From the NCBI RefSeq assembly GCF_014635545.1, contig NZ_BMDA01000001.1:264739-328738 (forward strand): 64,000 nt of DNA, read 5' to 3'. The DNA comes from Acinetobacter courvalinii. Lineage in GTDB: Bacteria > Pseudomonadota > Gammaproteobacteria > Pseudomonadales > Moraxellaceae. The translations under genes and the position numbers were made by a program. The notes beneath the pieces were generated by a model. That model saw only the letters and a program-made list of their open reading frames with translations, was not told where the DNA came from and made no database searches. This document shows, in pieces, positions 47,072 to 56,496 of the stretch. How positions within the stretch are numbered: the first letter of the stretch is position 1; each line of letters begins with the position of its first letter.

Positions 47072-47695
47072 TCAATTTTTTATTGCTGTTAAAGCCGCAT
47101 GGTAGCGGCGATTGACCTCATCCCAGTCCACCACATTATAAAAAGCCGCAATATATTCAGGTCGACGGTTTTGATATTTTAGATAATAGGCATGTTCCCA
47201 TACATCAAGTCCTAAAATAGGGGTATGACCATGCATCAGGGGTGAGTCCTGATTGGCACTGCTTTCCACCACAATTTTACCTTCAGGTGTGACACTCAGC
47301 CATGCCCAGCCACTTCCGAAACGGCTAATCGCGGCTTTGGTAAATGCCTCTTTAAATGCATCAAAACCACCGAGTTGCTGGTCAATGGCTTTTGCAATAT
47401 CACCTGTCGGTTCACCACCACCGTGTGGGCTCATAACGGTCCAGAACAGTGAATGGTTGGCATGTCCGCCAGCATTATTGATCACCATGTGTTTAAGGTC
47501 TGCTGGAACTTGATTCACTTTGGCGACTAGCTCCTCTACAGGAAATTTTTCCCATACCGTGCCTTGAATTGCGCCATTAATATTATTGATATAGGTCTGA
47601 TGGTGTTTGCTATGATGAATTTCCATGGTTTTGGTATCGATATTGGGTTCAAGTGCATCATAGGCATAAGGCAGTGCAGGTAAAGAATAAGCCAT
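47072..47695 (-). CDS. sodA: Superoxide dismutase, manganese type
   Basis: The 207-residue product is a second SOD with the manganese-type stretch [20 protein letters not shown] in place of the AAQ of the iron form, plus [18 protein letters not shown]. The ATG at 47695 has AAGGA 8 bases upstream; an earlier start is unlikely. A Fur-like box lies 73 bases upstream, consistent with induction when iron is short. The clear difference from sodB shows an old duplication rather than recent. Confidence 0.9.
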   Translation of the reverse strand: MAYSLPALPYAYDALEPNIDTKTMEIHHSKHHQTYINNINGAIQGTVWEKFPVEELVAKVNQVPADLKHMVINNAGGHANHSLFWTVMSPHGGGEPTGDIAKAIDQQLGGFDAFKEAFTKAAISRFGSGWAWLSVTPEGKIVVESSANQDSPLMHGHTPILGLDVWEHAYYLKYQNRRPEYIAAFYNVVDWDEVNRRYHAALTAIKN

Positions 47696-48028
47696 GTGTT
47701 CGATTCCTTTTCTAATCAATGTGGTTTTATAACGATAGATTAAAGCGCTTTCATTATTGTTTTAAAAGCAAATGAGAATCAATATCTTTTAATTTGCTTT
47801 TATCTATATGATATGAGTTAAAAAATAAATTTTATTTATCAGTCGATTAAGAGAGGGGAATCTAGAAGTGGTTATGTATTTAAAATTATCACTATAGAGA
47901 TGAGCAGCTATACGATGAGAACCCTGCATCATTAAGCGACCAGAAATGAATCGATGGGAGCAGAAATTGGAAAATAAAAATCAGGTAAAGGAATGAAATG
48001 AATTTCACTCCTTTATCCGTGCATCGGC
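47696..48028. other. Gene-free stretch upstream of sodA
   Basis: This 333-base spacer holds the sodA promoter and a Fur-like box at 47768-47786. The far part, downstream of the Nif3-like gene, has no gene or clear terminator that I can support. Confidence 0.5.
47768..47786. promoter_or_regulatory. Fur-like box upstream of sodA
   Basis: GCAAATGAGAATCAATATC matches 15 of 19 bases of the Fur consensus GATAATGATAATCATTATC. It lies just upstream of the manganese SOD, a gene repressed by Fur in many bacteria. Confidence 0.65.
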
Positions 48029-48787
48029 TTAAATTGGATTGTTGAGCTCAAAATACTCAGATTCAATGGCAAACTGGATTGCAATGGCCTGTGCCAAGCG
48101 CTGTACGCCATAACGTTCAGTGGCATGATGGCCGCAAGCAAAATAGTGAACCCCTAACTCTTTGGCCTCATAGAAAGTGCGTTCACTAACTTCACCTGAA
48201 ATATAAGCATCGCACTCTGCTTGAGCAGCCTTGGCAATAAAGTCTTGTGCGCCGCCTGTACAGAAGCCTACTTTTTTGATTGCAGTTTTATCGCTCGGTA
48301 AATGAATCACATTAAAATCAAAGACAGCTTGTAACTTTGCTTTAAATTGCTCAGGGCTCAGTGCATGGTCTAAATAACCAATGTTGCCGATAGGGTGCTT
48401 TTCACTTGGATCTAATGCTTCCAGATCGTTTAGCTCCAACAAATCGGCAATGGCGACGTTATTGCCTAAAGTCGGATGCGCATCTAGTGGCAGGTGATAG
48501 GCAATCAAGGAAATATTATTTTGAATCAGTTTTTTGATACGGTTGCCACGCATCCCTGTAATCGGATAGGGTTCGCCTTTCCAGAAGTAGCCATGATGCA
48601 CCAGTAAGACGTCCGCCTGTTGAGCAATCGCGGCATCAATTGCATCCTCAGAAGCGGTCACGGCGCATAAAATTTTATTGACTTCAGTTTTGCCTTCAAT
48701 TTGTAAGCCATTTGGTGCGTAGTCTTTAAACTCGTTTGCTTTTAAAGTCTGATTACACCAGTGCACAATATCTTGCACATTTGCCAT
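48029..48787 (-). CDS. Nif3-like dinuclear-metal protein (YbgI type)
   Basis: The 252-residue product has the Nif3 core: LVHHGYFWKGEP, NNISLIAYHLPLDAHPTLGNN (only part quoted), FCTGGAQDF, DAYISGEVSE and YFACGHHATE. His and Asp/Glu residues in these motifs bind two metals in a toroidal hexamer. Members are annotated as GTP cyclohydrolase 1 type 2 homologues, but the reaction is not established. The ATG at 48787 follows GAGGA by 5 bases. It is divergent from the DegS-type protease gene. Confidence 0.88.
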   Translation of the reverse strand: MANVQDIVHWCNQTLKANEFKDYAPNGLQIEGKTEVNKILCAVTASEDAIDAAIAQQADVLLVHHGYFWKGEPYPITGMRGNRIKKLIQNNISLIAYHLPLDAHPTLGNNVAIADLLELNDLEALDPSEKHPIGNIGYLDHALSPEQFKAKLQAVFDFNVIHLPSDKTAIKKVGFCTGGAQDFIAKAAQAECDAYISGEVSERTFYEAKELGVHYFACGHHATERYGVQRLAQAIAIQFAIESEYFELNNPI

Positions 48788-48974
48788 GCGATTCCTCAAA
48801 TGATTAACAGCTTGTTAGAGCTCAATAAAAACATATTTTTAAATGTAACTAAAGCTAGACAAAACTTTTTTAACTTTTGCATTGATTTTAAGCAATTTAC
48901 TTTACAATAGTGGAAACTTCCAGTTCTTCAATAAATTACGTACATCACATAATTTCGCCTAGAGGATAATAGAC

Positions 48975-50156
48975 GTGCGCCGTGCATTTACATGGTTACC
49001 TTGGGTATTACTCATTCTTGTTATCGTTAGTTTTCTGGCTTGGCAGAAATCACATCAACCGAAACCGACTGTTGCGGCTGATGGGGTAAAAATGCCGGCA
49101 GAAAAGGTTGAGCCTCTCATTGATACATCACGTGCCGGTGGGGTGGTTTCCTATAGTGCTGCAGTCAAAGTGGCTGCACCTGCTGTGGTGAATATTTTTA
49201 CCACGCAGAAAGTCAAACAGATGAATCATCCATTATTGAATGATCCTGTATTTCGCGAGTTCTTTGGCAATCAAATGCCGCAACAGCCTCAAAATGAAAA
49301 CAGTCTGGGTTCAGGGGTGATTGTACGTGCAGATGGTTATATTCTTACCAATAATCATGTGATTGCTCAGGCTGAACATATTGTGGTGGCATTGCATGAT
49401 GGCCGTCGTGCTGAAGCCAAAGTGATTGGTACAGATCCAGATACAGATCTGGCTGTGATCAAGATCGAATTAGATAATCTGCCAGTGCTGCCATTTAAGC
49501 TGAGTGGTAACGAAGTGGGTGATGTGGTACTTGCGATTGGTAATCCATTTGGTGTCGGTCAAACTGTAACCCAAGGGATTATTTCTGCCACAGGTCGTTC
49601 TGACTTGGGAATCAATACCTACGAAGACTTTATTCAAACCGATGCTGCCATTAATCCGGGGAACTCGGGTGGTGCATTGATTGATGTGGCGGGCAACCTG
49701 ATTGGTGTCAATACTGCAATTTTCTCTCAATCTGGCGGTTCCTTGGGAATTGGTTTCGCTATTCCTGCCAAGGTTTGTCAGCAAGTGCTTAATTCAATCC
49801 TGAAAGATGGCCGTGTGGTACGAGGCTGGTTGGGTATTAGCCTGATTCCAAATACCATTGAAGAGGATGTTCTGGCAACAAAACCGATTGGGGTTACCGT
49901 GGCTGATGTATTGCGTGACGGACCATCAGATACGGCAGGCATTAAACGTGGTGACAAGATTATCCAGGTCAATAACGAACAGATTTCTTCCGCTTCGCAT
50001 TTAATTAATTATGTGGCATTGCAAGCGCCGGGTAGTCTGATTGATGTGATCGTGGAGCGAGAAGGCAAGCAGCAAACGCTCCAAGTGAAGGTGGGAGAGC
50101 GTAAAGTACAGCAAAATACGCAATCTCAATATATACCTTTACCGAAACATCCTTAA
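48975..50156 (+). CDS. DegS/AlgW-type periplasmic serine protease
   Basis: The 393-residue product has one N-terminal membrane anchor (WLPWVLLILVIVSFLAW), a trypsin-like domain with His in TNNHVI, Asp in DTDLAVIKI and Ser in GNSGGAL, and one PDZ domain (VTVADVLRDGPSDTAGIKRG). One PDZ and a tether fit DegS/AlgW, which start envelope-stress signalling by cutting an anti-sigma factor, rather than DegP with two PDZ domains. The start is GTG at 48975 with GAGGA upstream. The anti-sigma factor is not in the window. Confidence 0.88.
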   Translation: MRRAFTWLPWVLLILVIVSFLAWQKSHQPKPTVAADGVKMPAEKVEPLIDTSRAGGVVSYSAAVKVAAPAVVNIFTTQKVKQMNHPLLNDPVFREFFGNQMPQQPQNENSLGSGVIVRADGYILTNNHVIAQAEHIVVALHDGRRAEAKVIGTDPDTDLAVIKIELDNLPVLPFKLSGNEVGDVVLAIGNPFGVGQTVTQGIISATGRSDLGINTYEDFIQTDAAINPGNSGGALIDVAGNLIGVNTAIFSQSGGSLGIGFAIPAKVCQQVLNSILKDGRVVRGWLGISLIPNTIEEDVLATKPIGVTVADVLRDGPSDTAGIKRGDKIIQVNNEQISSASHLINYVALQAPGSLIDVIVEREGKQQTLQVKVGERKVQQNTQSQYIPLPKHP

Positions 50157-50177
50157 TCACGATGGTTTTAGCAGAGA

Positions 50178-50201
50178 GGGTCGCTTAAAGCGGCCCTTTT
50201 T
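50178..50201 (+). terminator. Terminator of the DegS-type gene, first
   Basis: GGGTCGC and GCGGCCC pair around a 5-base loop and end in a T-run. A second, stronger hairpin follows. Confidence 0.75.
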
Positions 50202-50211
50202 ATGGCTACAA

Positions 50212-50250
50212 TAAAAAAGCTTGTTGGCGCTGGGGTCAACAAGCTTTTTT
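50212..50250. terminator. Second terminator, facing both ways
   Basis: AAAAAAGCTTGTTG and CAACAAGCTTTTTT pair with a 10-base loop. It can end transcription from either side. Confidence 0.85.
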
Positions 50251-50355
50251 GCATTTTATAGGTGTTTTTATTTTTCATTAAATCATGCAAATTTTATCGT
50301 TTTATGACAAATTTTTGATGATTCAATGACAAGTGTGAAACTTGGAAATACGTAT

Positions 50356-50490
50356 TTAGTGGGCACAAAATGCCTGATTGAAATATTCAAATAGATCAGG
50401 CGTTTGAAACCAGATCAAGATTGAAAGGCTAATTAAACCAAGAATAAAGCCCATCAGTAAAATTTTAAAATTTCGTTCAAGATTAGTCAT
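50356..50490 (-). CDS. Small membrane protein of 44 residues overlapping the MFS stop
   Basis: A minus-strand frame starts at ATG 50490, inside the last codons of the MFS gene (overlap 8 bases), and ends at TAA 50356-50358. The start region has GAGG 9 bases upstream within the MFS gene. The product, beginning MTNLERNFKILLMGF, has one span (LLMGFILGLISLSILIWF) and a short tail with DLFEYFNQAF. Coupling to the transporter suggests an accessory subunit; this is inference. Confidence 0.62.
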   Translation of the reverse strand: MTNLERNFKILLMGFILGLISLSILIWFQTPDLFEYFNQAFCAH

Positions 50491-51688
50491 GAATAATGGC
50501 CTCTTCATTGACGAACAGATGAATCACCACGCCAAAAGCACTTAATAGCAAGCAGGCAAGCCAGATCATATTGTAGTTGCCGGTCATGTCGTGGTTGATA
50601 CCCCCTAGCCAGCCTCCAAAAAATGAACCGATTTGGTGAGTAAAAAACACAATGCCACTCAACATCGATAAATATTTTACGCCAAACATATTGGCAACAA
50701 TACCATTGGTTAATGGCACCGTTGAAAGCCAGAGTAATCCCATGATGATCCCAAAACTATAAACGGTAAATATACTCAGGGGTAATAACAGGAAGGCAAT
50801 GATTGCGATGCCACGTAAACCGTACAGTAACATCAGCAGTTTCGGTTTTGAATAACGATCGCCTAACCAGCCAGCCCCATAGGTCCCCACAATATTGAAC
50901 AGGCCTACCAGTGCTAAAAATATGGTGCCTGTGGTGGCATCAAAGCCATGATCGATCAAATAACCCGGTAAATGCACTCCTAAGAATACCACCTGAAAGC
51001 CGCAGACCAGAAAACCTAAGGATAACCACCAGAACGGTTTATGTTTGCTGGCAATGTTAAGAACCTGTTTAAAGCCGAGACTGGGTTGATTCAGTGCCTT
51101 CGGTGCGGTCGAAGTAGGGGATTTTAATAACCATGCCAACGGGACAATGAATGCAATCGCGAATGCACTGACGAGTAGTGCGGAGGACCAGCCTATACTT
51201 TTGAGTAACAGTAGGGTGGATGGCAACATGATAAATTGACCGAATGATCCTGCTGCACTGGCAATCCCCATCACCATACTGCGTTTTTCTGGCGGAGCTG
51301 CACGACCAACGGCTGAAAGCAGCACTGTAAATGAGGTCGCAGATAAAGCCAGTCCAATGACAAGCCCTAAACTAAGATTTAGCAGAACTCCGGTCGAGCT
51401 AAATGCCATCATCACCAAGCCAATCGCATAGAGCACGCCGCCTGCTGCAACCACTTTCTTGGTGCCATATTTATCGGCAATTGCACCTGTGAAAGGTTGG
51501 GCCGCACCCCAGATCAAGTTTTGTAAGGCAATGGCAAAACTAAAAATATGGTGTCCCCAGCCAAATGCGTCGCTCATCGGGACCAGGTATAAACCGAAGC
51601 CATGACGTACGCCCAGCGAAAGTGCGAGGATCAGTGCACTTCCTATCAGCATATAGATCAACTGTTTTGAGAATTGTGGCTTTGACAT
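50483..51688 (-). CDS. Major facilitator superfamily transporter
   Basis: The 401-residue product has twelve predicted spans with the MFS loop GAIADKYGTKKVVAAGG between spans 2 and 3 and GWLGDRYSKPKLL between 8 and 9. The start LGVRHGFGLYLVPM and its symmetry resemble the oxalate/formate and monocarboxylate antiporter group. The substrate is unknown. The ATG at 51688 is preferred over a longer TTG start. A small membrane protein overlaps the 3' end. Confidence 0.82.
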   Translation of the reverse strand: MSKPQFSKQLIYMLIGSALILALSLGVRHGFGLYLVPMSDAFGWGHHIFSFAIALQNLIWGAAQPFTGAIADKYGTKKVVAAGGVLYAIGLVMMAFSSTGVLLNLSLGLVIGLALSATSFTVLLSAVGRAAPPEKRSMVMGIASAAGSFGQFIMLPSTLLLLKSIGWSSALLVSAFAIAFIVPLAWLLKSPTSTAPKALNQPSLGFKQVLNIASKHKPFWWLSLGFLVCGFQVVFLGVHLPGYLIDHGFDATTGTIFLALVGLFNIVGTYGAGWLGDRYSKPKLLMLLYGLRGIAIIAFLLLPLSIFTVYSFGIIMGLLWLSTVPLTNGIVANMFGVKYLSMLSGIVFFTHQIGSFFGGWLGGINHDMTGNYNMIWLACLLLSAFGVVIHLFVNEEAIIHD

Positions 51689-51811
51689 TGTTGTTATGAT
51701 CAAGGAATAAGTGAAAAGTATTTTAAAATACTTCTGTCTATATTTCGATTCTAAAAAAGATTAGAGTTCTATTTGTTTGATTAAATTGTTTAGTATTAGA
51801 AATCTCAGGAA

Positions 51812-51838
51812 ATAAAAAAGCAGCGAAAGCTGCTTTTT
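51812..51838 (-). terminator. Terminator of the OmpW-like gene
   Basis: AAAAAAGCAGC and GCTGCTTTTT pair around a 4-base GAAA loop on the minus strand. Confidence 0.85.
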
Positions 51839-51853
51839 GATGAGCTAATACAC

Positions 51854-52909
51854 TTAGAAACGATGGCCGACACCGACATAGGTGATTAATGGATCGATAT
51901 CAATTTTGGTATTGGCGCGGATCAACTCTTTGCCTGTATTACGATCAGTCACAGAGATTTTTGCTTCATTATTCATTTTTGAATAAGACACAGAACCAAC
52001 GGCAAACCAGTTTGGATTAAAGTCATAAGTTGCACCTACAGTCACAATCGGGGCAAAGGTGTCAGTTGCCTTGAGTTTTACTACAGGATCTGCGGAAGAA
52101 GTTTTATTATCTAAAGCTGCACCTGCTTTGCCGTCATGAATATTCTGGATCATGTGGCCTGCTTTGATTAAGTCTGATTCGATCCCTGAATTCATTTTTA
52201 AATCATTAAAATAGGCATACATGACACCCGCACCAACATAAGGACGGAATTTATTGACGCCTGATTTGCCGAATTGATAGTGTAATTCAAAAGCTGGTAA
52301 CCAAGCGCGTGCGGTGGCAGCTTTATCACCTTGGGTAAGGTCGGTAATATGTAGGTCTTGTCTTAAATCAATATTACCAAGGATAGTGCTTGCTGAACCA
52401 TTTAAAGGTGCATAGATATCGCCTTTTCCTTTGATATCAACCTTTGGTGGAATCCCTGCTTTAATTTCTAAAGAAACATTATCAGTAAAATGATAATTGG
52501 CCATAATACCTACGGTATCAACATCATCAGCCTCTAAGCCGGTTCCTTCACTTTTCCAGTTAGAAAGTCCGTTAATTGTAGCTGTACCCGTAGTAAAAGC
52601 TGGTACTGTACTGGTAGGCCATGCTTGAATTGCACCATAAGCTATAGGATTTGACTCTTTTACTGCAGCAGCAAGTACAGCTTGTTTAGATACTTCTCCG
52701 ACTTTAGATTTAGTGCCTTCAGCAACACTGGTATTGATATCAATTGGATTGGCAGATCCTTGCGGCATGGCATGCAACCAACCCGCAGAAACTGAAAAGC
52801 GTTTAAACCCATCACCATCTTTTAGACTGAAATATGGTGAGTCTGCGAAAGTAATTGTTGGCAGGGCACATAAGCCTGTAAGCAGGCAAGCAAATGACTT
52901 CTTCATCAT
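51854..52909 (-). CDS. OmpW-family outer-membrane protein
   Basis: The 351-residue product has a signal peptide ending TITFA, then an OmpW-type eight-strand barrel with VSAGWLHAMPQG, NYHFTDNVSLEIKAG, RPYVGAGVMYAYF and the terminal strand ITYVGVGHRF. It is longer than E. coli OmpW (about 210) because of an extended loop region near residues 60-130 with low-complexity Ala/Thr content. Known relatives take up small hydrophobic compounds. The ATG at 52909 has GGAG 7 bases upstream. Confidence 0.87.
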   Translation of the reverse strand: MMKKSFACLLTGLCALPTITFADSPYFSLKDGDGFKRFSVSAGWLHAMPQGSANPIDINTSVAEGTKSKVGEVSKQAVLAAAVKESNPIAYGAIQAWPTSTVPAFTTGTATINGLSNWKSEGTGLEADDVDTVGIMANYHFTDNVSLEIKAGIPPKVDIKGKGDIYAPLNGSASTILGNIDLRQDLHITDLTQGDKAATARAWLPAFELHYQFGKSGVNKFRPYVGAGVMYAYFNDLKMNSGIESDLIKAGHMIQNIHDGKAGAALDNKTSSADPVVKLKATDTFAPIVTVGATYDFNPNWFAVGSVSYSKMNNEAKISVTDRNTGKELIRANTKIDIDPLITYVGVGHRF

Positions 52910-53114
52910 CTTGGGACTCCATGTCCTAAAGTTTGTAAGGATTTTTCTTGCGCCCACGATAACTCTTTTTTTGACCTACTTTGTTTAGTTAAAATTTATA
53001 ATTGTTATGCTTATGAAAAAAATTGTTTGATTTAGATAAATTGATGAAGAAATTATGAAGATACAAAAAAAGCCACCGAAGTGACTTTTTACTAAAAAAA
53101 TTAAAGAAAATAAA

Positions 53115-53939
53115 TTACATAAAACGAGATAAATCTTCTTCAGGACGCGCGGTTAATACTTCAATACCAGTTTTGGTTACCAAAATCGTATGTTCATATT
53201 GGGCCGACAATTTGTGATCTTTTGTGACAACGGTCCACTTATCACCTAAAAGCTTGGTTTGCCAAACACCTGCGTTGACCATTGGTTCAATGGTAAAGGT
53301 CATGCCTGCTTCCAGACGCATCCCGGTACCTTTTTGCCCATAATGTAAAACTTGTGGTTCATCATGGAACACATTACCAATCCCATGCCCACAATATTCA
53401 CGCACGACACTGAAACGCTCAGATTCCACATATTGTTGAATGGCATAACCCACGTCACCTAAGTATGAGCCATCTTTTACCGTGGCCATGCCGCGATACA
53501 TGGCTTCTTGGGCCACTGAACACAAACGGTTTGCAAGAATAGAGGTTTCACCGCCCACGATATACATCATGTTGGTATCGCCGTGATAACCATCTTTAAT
53601 GACAGTTACATCGATGTTAAGAATATCGCCGTTCTTTAAGATTTTATTTTCAGACGGAATACCGTGACAAACCACATGGTTGACCGAAGTACAAATAGAA
53701 TGCTGGAAAGCAGGGCGACCTGGTGCTGCGCCGTAGCCGACACAGGCAGGAATTGCTTGCTGAACATTTTCAATGTGATTGCGACAGATGGTATCGAGTT
53801 CTAGTGTGCTCACGCCCGCTTTAATATGCGGTTTAATCATGTCTAGAACTTCAGCCGCCAATTTGCCAGCAACACGCATCTTTTCAATTTCTTCAGGTGT
53901 TTTGATTAATCGACGAGGGGCTGTATAAGTTGTATTCAT
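53115..53939 (-). CDS. map: Methionine aminopeptidase
   Basis: Map removes the N-terminal methionine from nascent proteins. The 274-residue product has the five metal ligands: Asp in NIDVTV and GDTNMM, His in GHGIG, and Glu in FTIEPM and QYEHT; the substrate-site His is in VCHGIP. The start follows AGAGATC. It is divergent from rpsB, with which it is often linked. Only a weak hairpin follows the stop. Confidence 0.95.
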   Translation of the reverse strand: MNTTYTAPRRLIKTPEEIEKMRVAGKLAAEVLDMIKPHIKAGVSTLELDTICRNHIENVQQAIPACVGYGAAPGRPAFQHSICTSVNHVVCHGIPSENKILKNGDILNIDVTVIKDGYHGDTNMMYIVGGETSILANRLCSVAQEAMYRGMATVKDGSYLGDVGYAIQQYVESERFSVVREYCGHGIGNVFHDEPQVLHYGQKGTGMRLEAGMTFTIEPMVNAGVWQTKLLGDKWTVVTKDHKLSAQYEHTILVTKTGIEVLTARPEEDLSRFM

Positions 53940-54054
53940 GATCTCTAAAAACTTTTGGTAATTTGCAAGCGTCTATGGTATAAATAGCCGCCTATTTTAT
54001 CAAATGCTTTTCGTGAATATATTTTACGAAATTATCTGATAATTATAGTCGTAA

Positions 54055-54130
54055 AAAAATCCGCACATATATCGACACATTACTCTGGGTGCCTAGCAAT
54101 AGGTGGAGAATGCGGATATATGGAGGCCTA
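54055..54130 (+). ncRNA. Putative rpsB leader RNA (S2 autoregulatory type)
   Basis: The bases before rpsB can fold with CCGCA (54061-54065) pairing to TGCGG (54111-54115), and an inner hairpin CCTA-GCAA-TAGG with a GNRA loop. This matches the general form of the proteobacterial S2 leader, in which free S2 protein represses rpsB-tsf translation. The match is by eye and needs a covariance model. Confidence 0.55.
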
Positions 54131-54153
54131 ACCCAAACTTTAAGGTAAAGAAA

Positions 54154-54906
54154 ATGGCAGATTACAACGTAAGCATGCGCGACCTTCTTCAAGCAGGCGC
54201 ACACTTTGGTCACCAAACTCGTTTCTGGAACCCAAAAATGCGTCAATACATTTTTGGCGCGCGTAACAAAATTCACATCATCAACCTTGAGCACACTGTT
54301 CCTGCGTTAAATGATGCTTTGAACTTCGTTAACAACCTAGCGAGCAAAAAGAACAAAGTATTATTCGTTGGTACAAAACGAGCTGCTTCTAACATCATCC
54401 GTGAACAAGCTCAACGCGCTGGTCAACCATATGTAGATCACCGTTGGTTAGGTGGTATGTTGACGAACTGGAAAACACTTCGCCAATCTATCAACCGTTT
54501 AAAAGATCTTCAAACTCAATCTCAAGACGGTACTTTTGCTAAGCTTACTAAACGTGAAGCTTTAGAGCGTACTCGTGAGATGGAAAAACTTGAACGTGCT
54601 TTAGGCGGCGTTAAGAACATGGGTGGTTTACCTGACGCATTATTTGTAATCGACGTAGATCACGAAGCGATTGCAATCAAAGAAGCGAAAAACTTAGGTA
54701 TTCCTGTAATCGGTATCGTTGATACAAACTCTAACCCAGACAACGTTGATTACGTTATTCCGGGTAACGACGATGCGATCCGTGCAGTAACTTTGTATGC
54801 TTCTGCTATGGCTGATGCGATTCTTGCTGGTAAAGAATATGCTCAATCACAAGCAAATGCACAAGCAAAAGGCGACGACGCTGCTAAAGACGCTTCTGAG
54901 GCTTAA
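54154..54906 (+). CDS. rpsB: 30S ribosomal protein S2
   Basis: The 250-residue product has the S2 signatures [22 protein letters not shown] and [19 protein letters not shown] (quoted in part). It binds the 30S body and helps hold S1 in place. The ATG at 54154 is chosen because the mature N-terminus [12 protein letters not shown] is standard; an upstream ATG at 54103 would run through the leader structure. tsf follows after a terminator. Codon use is that of a highly expressed gene. Confidence 0.97.
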   Translation: MADYNVSMRDLLQAGAHFGHQTRFWNPKMRQYIFGARNKIHIINLEHTVPALNDALNFVNNLASKKNKVLFVGTKRAASNIIREQAQRAGQPYVDHRWLGGMLTNWKTLRQSINRLKDLQTQSQDGTFAKLTKREALERTREMEKLERALGGVKNMGGLPDALFVIDVDHEAIAIKEAKNLGIPVIGIVDTNSNPDNVDYVIPGNDDAIRAVTLYASAMADAILAGKEYAQSQANAQAKGDDAAKDASEA

Positions 54907-54972
54907 TGCGTTTTGACGCAAGCTTGTCATTTTTGCGACATGTAATGGTGGCAAATTAAAGCGTCGAGATTG

Positions 54973-55005
54973 CAAACGGCCCAGAGATTCTTTGGGCCGT
55001 TTTTG
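54973..55005 (+). terminator. Terminator or attenuator between rpsB and tsf
   Basis: AAACGGCCCAGAG and CTTTGGGCCGTTTTT pair with a short loop and T-run. It lies inside the rpsB-tsf operon, so partial readthrough is expected. Confidence 0.85.
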
Positions 55006-55044
55006 TTGAACAGATTTATTTTCTACCGATTTTAGGAGAACAAC

Positions 55045-55920
55045 ATGACTGCAATTACTGCAAGCATGGTAAAAGAATTACGTGACCGTACTGGTCTTGC
55101 AATGATGGAATGCAAAAAAGCATTAACAGAAGCTGGTGGTGACGTCGAACTTGCGATTGACAACCTTCGTAAATCAGGTCAAGCAAAAGCTGCTAAAAAA
55201 GCAGGTAACATTGCAGCTGATGGCGCGATCACAATCATCCAGGAAGGCAACAAAGCGATTCTTGTTGAAGTTAACTGTCAAACTGACTTCGTTGCAAAAG
55301 ACGAAAACTTCAAAAACTTCTCTGATAAAGTTGCTGCTGCTGCACTTGCTGCAAACGAAACTGATGCTGCGAAAATTGCTGAACTTAAACTTGAAGACGG
55401 TTCAACTGTAGAAGAAGCGCGTGTTGCACTTGTTCAAAAAATCGGTGAAAACATTCAAGTTCGTCGTGCTCAAATCGTTGAAGGCGAAAACTTGGCTGTT
55501 TACAAGCATGGTTTAAAAATCGGTGTTGTTGTTTCTTACACAGGTGATGCTGACACTGGTAAAGGTATTGCAATGCACGTTGCTGCGTTCAACCCAGTTG
55601 CGGTAAATGCAGAAGCTGTTCCAGCTGACTTGATCGCTAAAGAGAAAGAAATTGCTGAAGCGAAAGCATTAGAATCTGGTAAACCAGCGAACATCGTTGA
55701 GAAAATGGTAACTGGTTCAGTTGAAAAATACTTGAACGAAGTTGCTCTTGATCGTCAAATGTATGTTATCGACAATGACAAGAAAGTTGCTGATGTATTG
55801 AAAGCGACTGGTACTGTTGTCGCTCAATTCGTTCGTTTCGAAGTGGGCGAAGGTATTGAGAAGAAAGCTGAAATGAGCTTTGCGGAAGAAGTTGCTGCTG
55901 CTCAAGCTGCTGCGAAGTAA
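55045..55920 (+). CDS. tsf: Elongation factor Ts
   Basis: EF-Ts regenerates EF-Tu by displacing GDP. The 291-residue product has the UBA-like N-terminus (VKELRDRTGLAMMECKKAL), the TDFVAKDENF signature and the long helical core ending VAAAQAAAK. AGGAG precedes the start by 8 bases. It follows rpsB across a terminator. The codon use is highly biased. Confidence 0.97.
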   Translation: MTAITASMVKELRDRTGLAMMECKKALTEAGGDVELAIDNLRKSGQAKAAKKAGNIAADGAITIIQEGNKAILVEVNCQTDFVAKDENFKNFSDKVAAAALAANETDAAKIAELKLEDGSTVEEARVALVQKIGENIQVRRAQIVEGENLAVYKHGLKIGVVVSYTGDADTGKGIAMHVAAFNPVAVNAEAVPADLIAKEKEIAEAKALESGKPANIVEKMVTGSVEKYLNEVALDRQMYVIDNDKKVADVLKATGTVVAQFVRFEVGEGIEKKAEMSFAEEVAAAQAAAK

Positions 55921-55932
55921 TTCGTATCTTCT

Positions 55933-55965
55933 AAAAAAACCCGGTCATTTTGACTGGGTTTTTTA
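55933..55965 (+). terminator. Terminator of tsf
   Basis: AAAAAAACCCGGTCA and TGACTGGGTTTTTT form a hairpin with A and T runs. Confidence 0.9.
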
Positions 55966-55974
55966 TTGCCTATT

Positions 55975-56006
55975 AAAAAGCCCACTTCATCAAATGGGCT
56001 TTTTAA
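55975..56006 (-). terminator. Terminator of the NlpE-like gene
   Basis: AAAAAGCCCA and TGGGCTTTTT pair around a 12-base loop on the minus strand, just after the nlpE-like stop. Confidence 0.82.
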
Positions 56007-56019
56007 TATCATTTAAGGC

Positions 56020-56496
56020 TTATTCAGCTTCTTTTTTTAGCTCGTATTTGCTTGCCAATTCACCTGTAATTTCTTTACCTTCGGTATCTAAAGCTTTCAG
56101 GTAACCTTCAGCAACGAAATATTTACGGCCATCACCGGCTTTATCCAATGTGATGACTGAGGTATTTTTGCTATCAAAGGTGAAGCTACCTTTGCTTTCG
56201 AAGGTTTTACCATCACCTTTGCCTAAATATTTTTCTTTTAATTCATAAGTTTTATCTAGATTTAGTTCAAGCTCAGTCTCAATACCTTCGCAGTCAGCGC
56301 ATGGAAGAACACCTTTATAAGTACCATTCCAGTCGAGTGAGTTTTCCGCTGTGTGCGCACTGTCAACAGCTTCATGCGTTGTTTCTGTTGTGGTTGCAGC
56401 TGGAGGGGTTTGCTCGTCAGTTTTTGGTGTTTCTGCCTTGTTACACGCGACAAGGAAAACCGATGCTAGAGAAATGGCAATAATTGATTTTTTCAT
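56020..56496 (-). CDS. NlpE-like lipoprotein (copper/envelope-stress sensor type)
   Basis: The 158-residue product has a lipobox (FLVAC, Cys18), then a low-complexity Thr/Glu linker, then the NlpE N-terminal domain with LDWNGTYKGVLPCADCEGIE. The CADC pair (Cys66, Cys69) marks the family in which NlpE senses surface contact or copper and signals to Cpx. It is shorter than E. coli NlpE and lacks the C-terminal domain. Whether it signals here is unknown. Confidence 0.82.
   Translation of the reverse strand: MKKSIIAISLASVFLVACNKAETPKTDEQTPPAATTTETTHEAVDSAHTAENSLDWNGTYKGVLPCADCEGIETELELNLDKTYELKEKYLGKGDGKTFESKGSFTFDSKNTSVITLDKAGDGRKYFVAEGYLKALDTEGKEITGELASKYELKKEAE

Noticed and set aside
54103-54153. 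Upstream in-frame ATG for rpsB
   Set aside because: It would translate the leader structure and does not match the standard S2 N-terminus.
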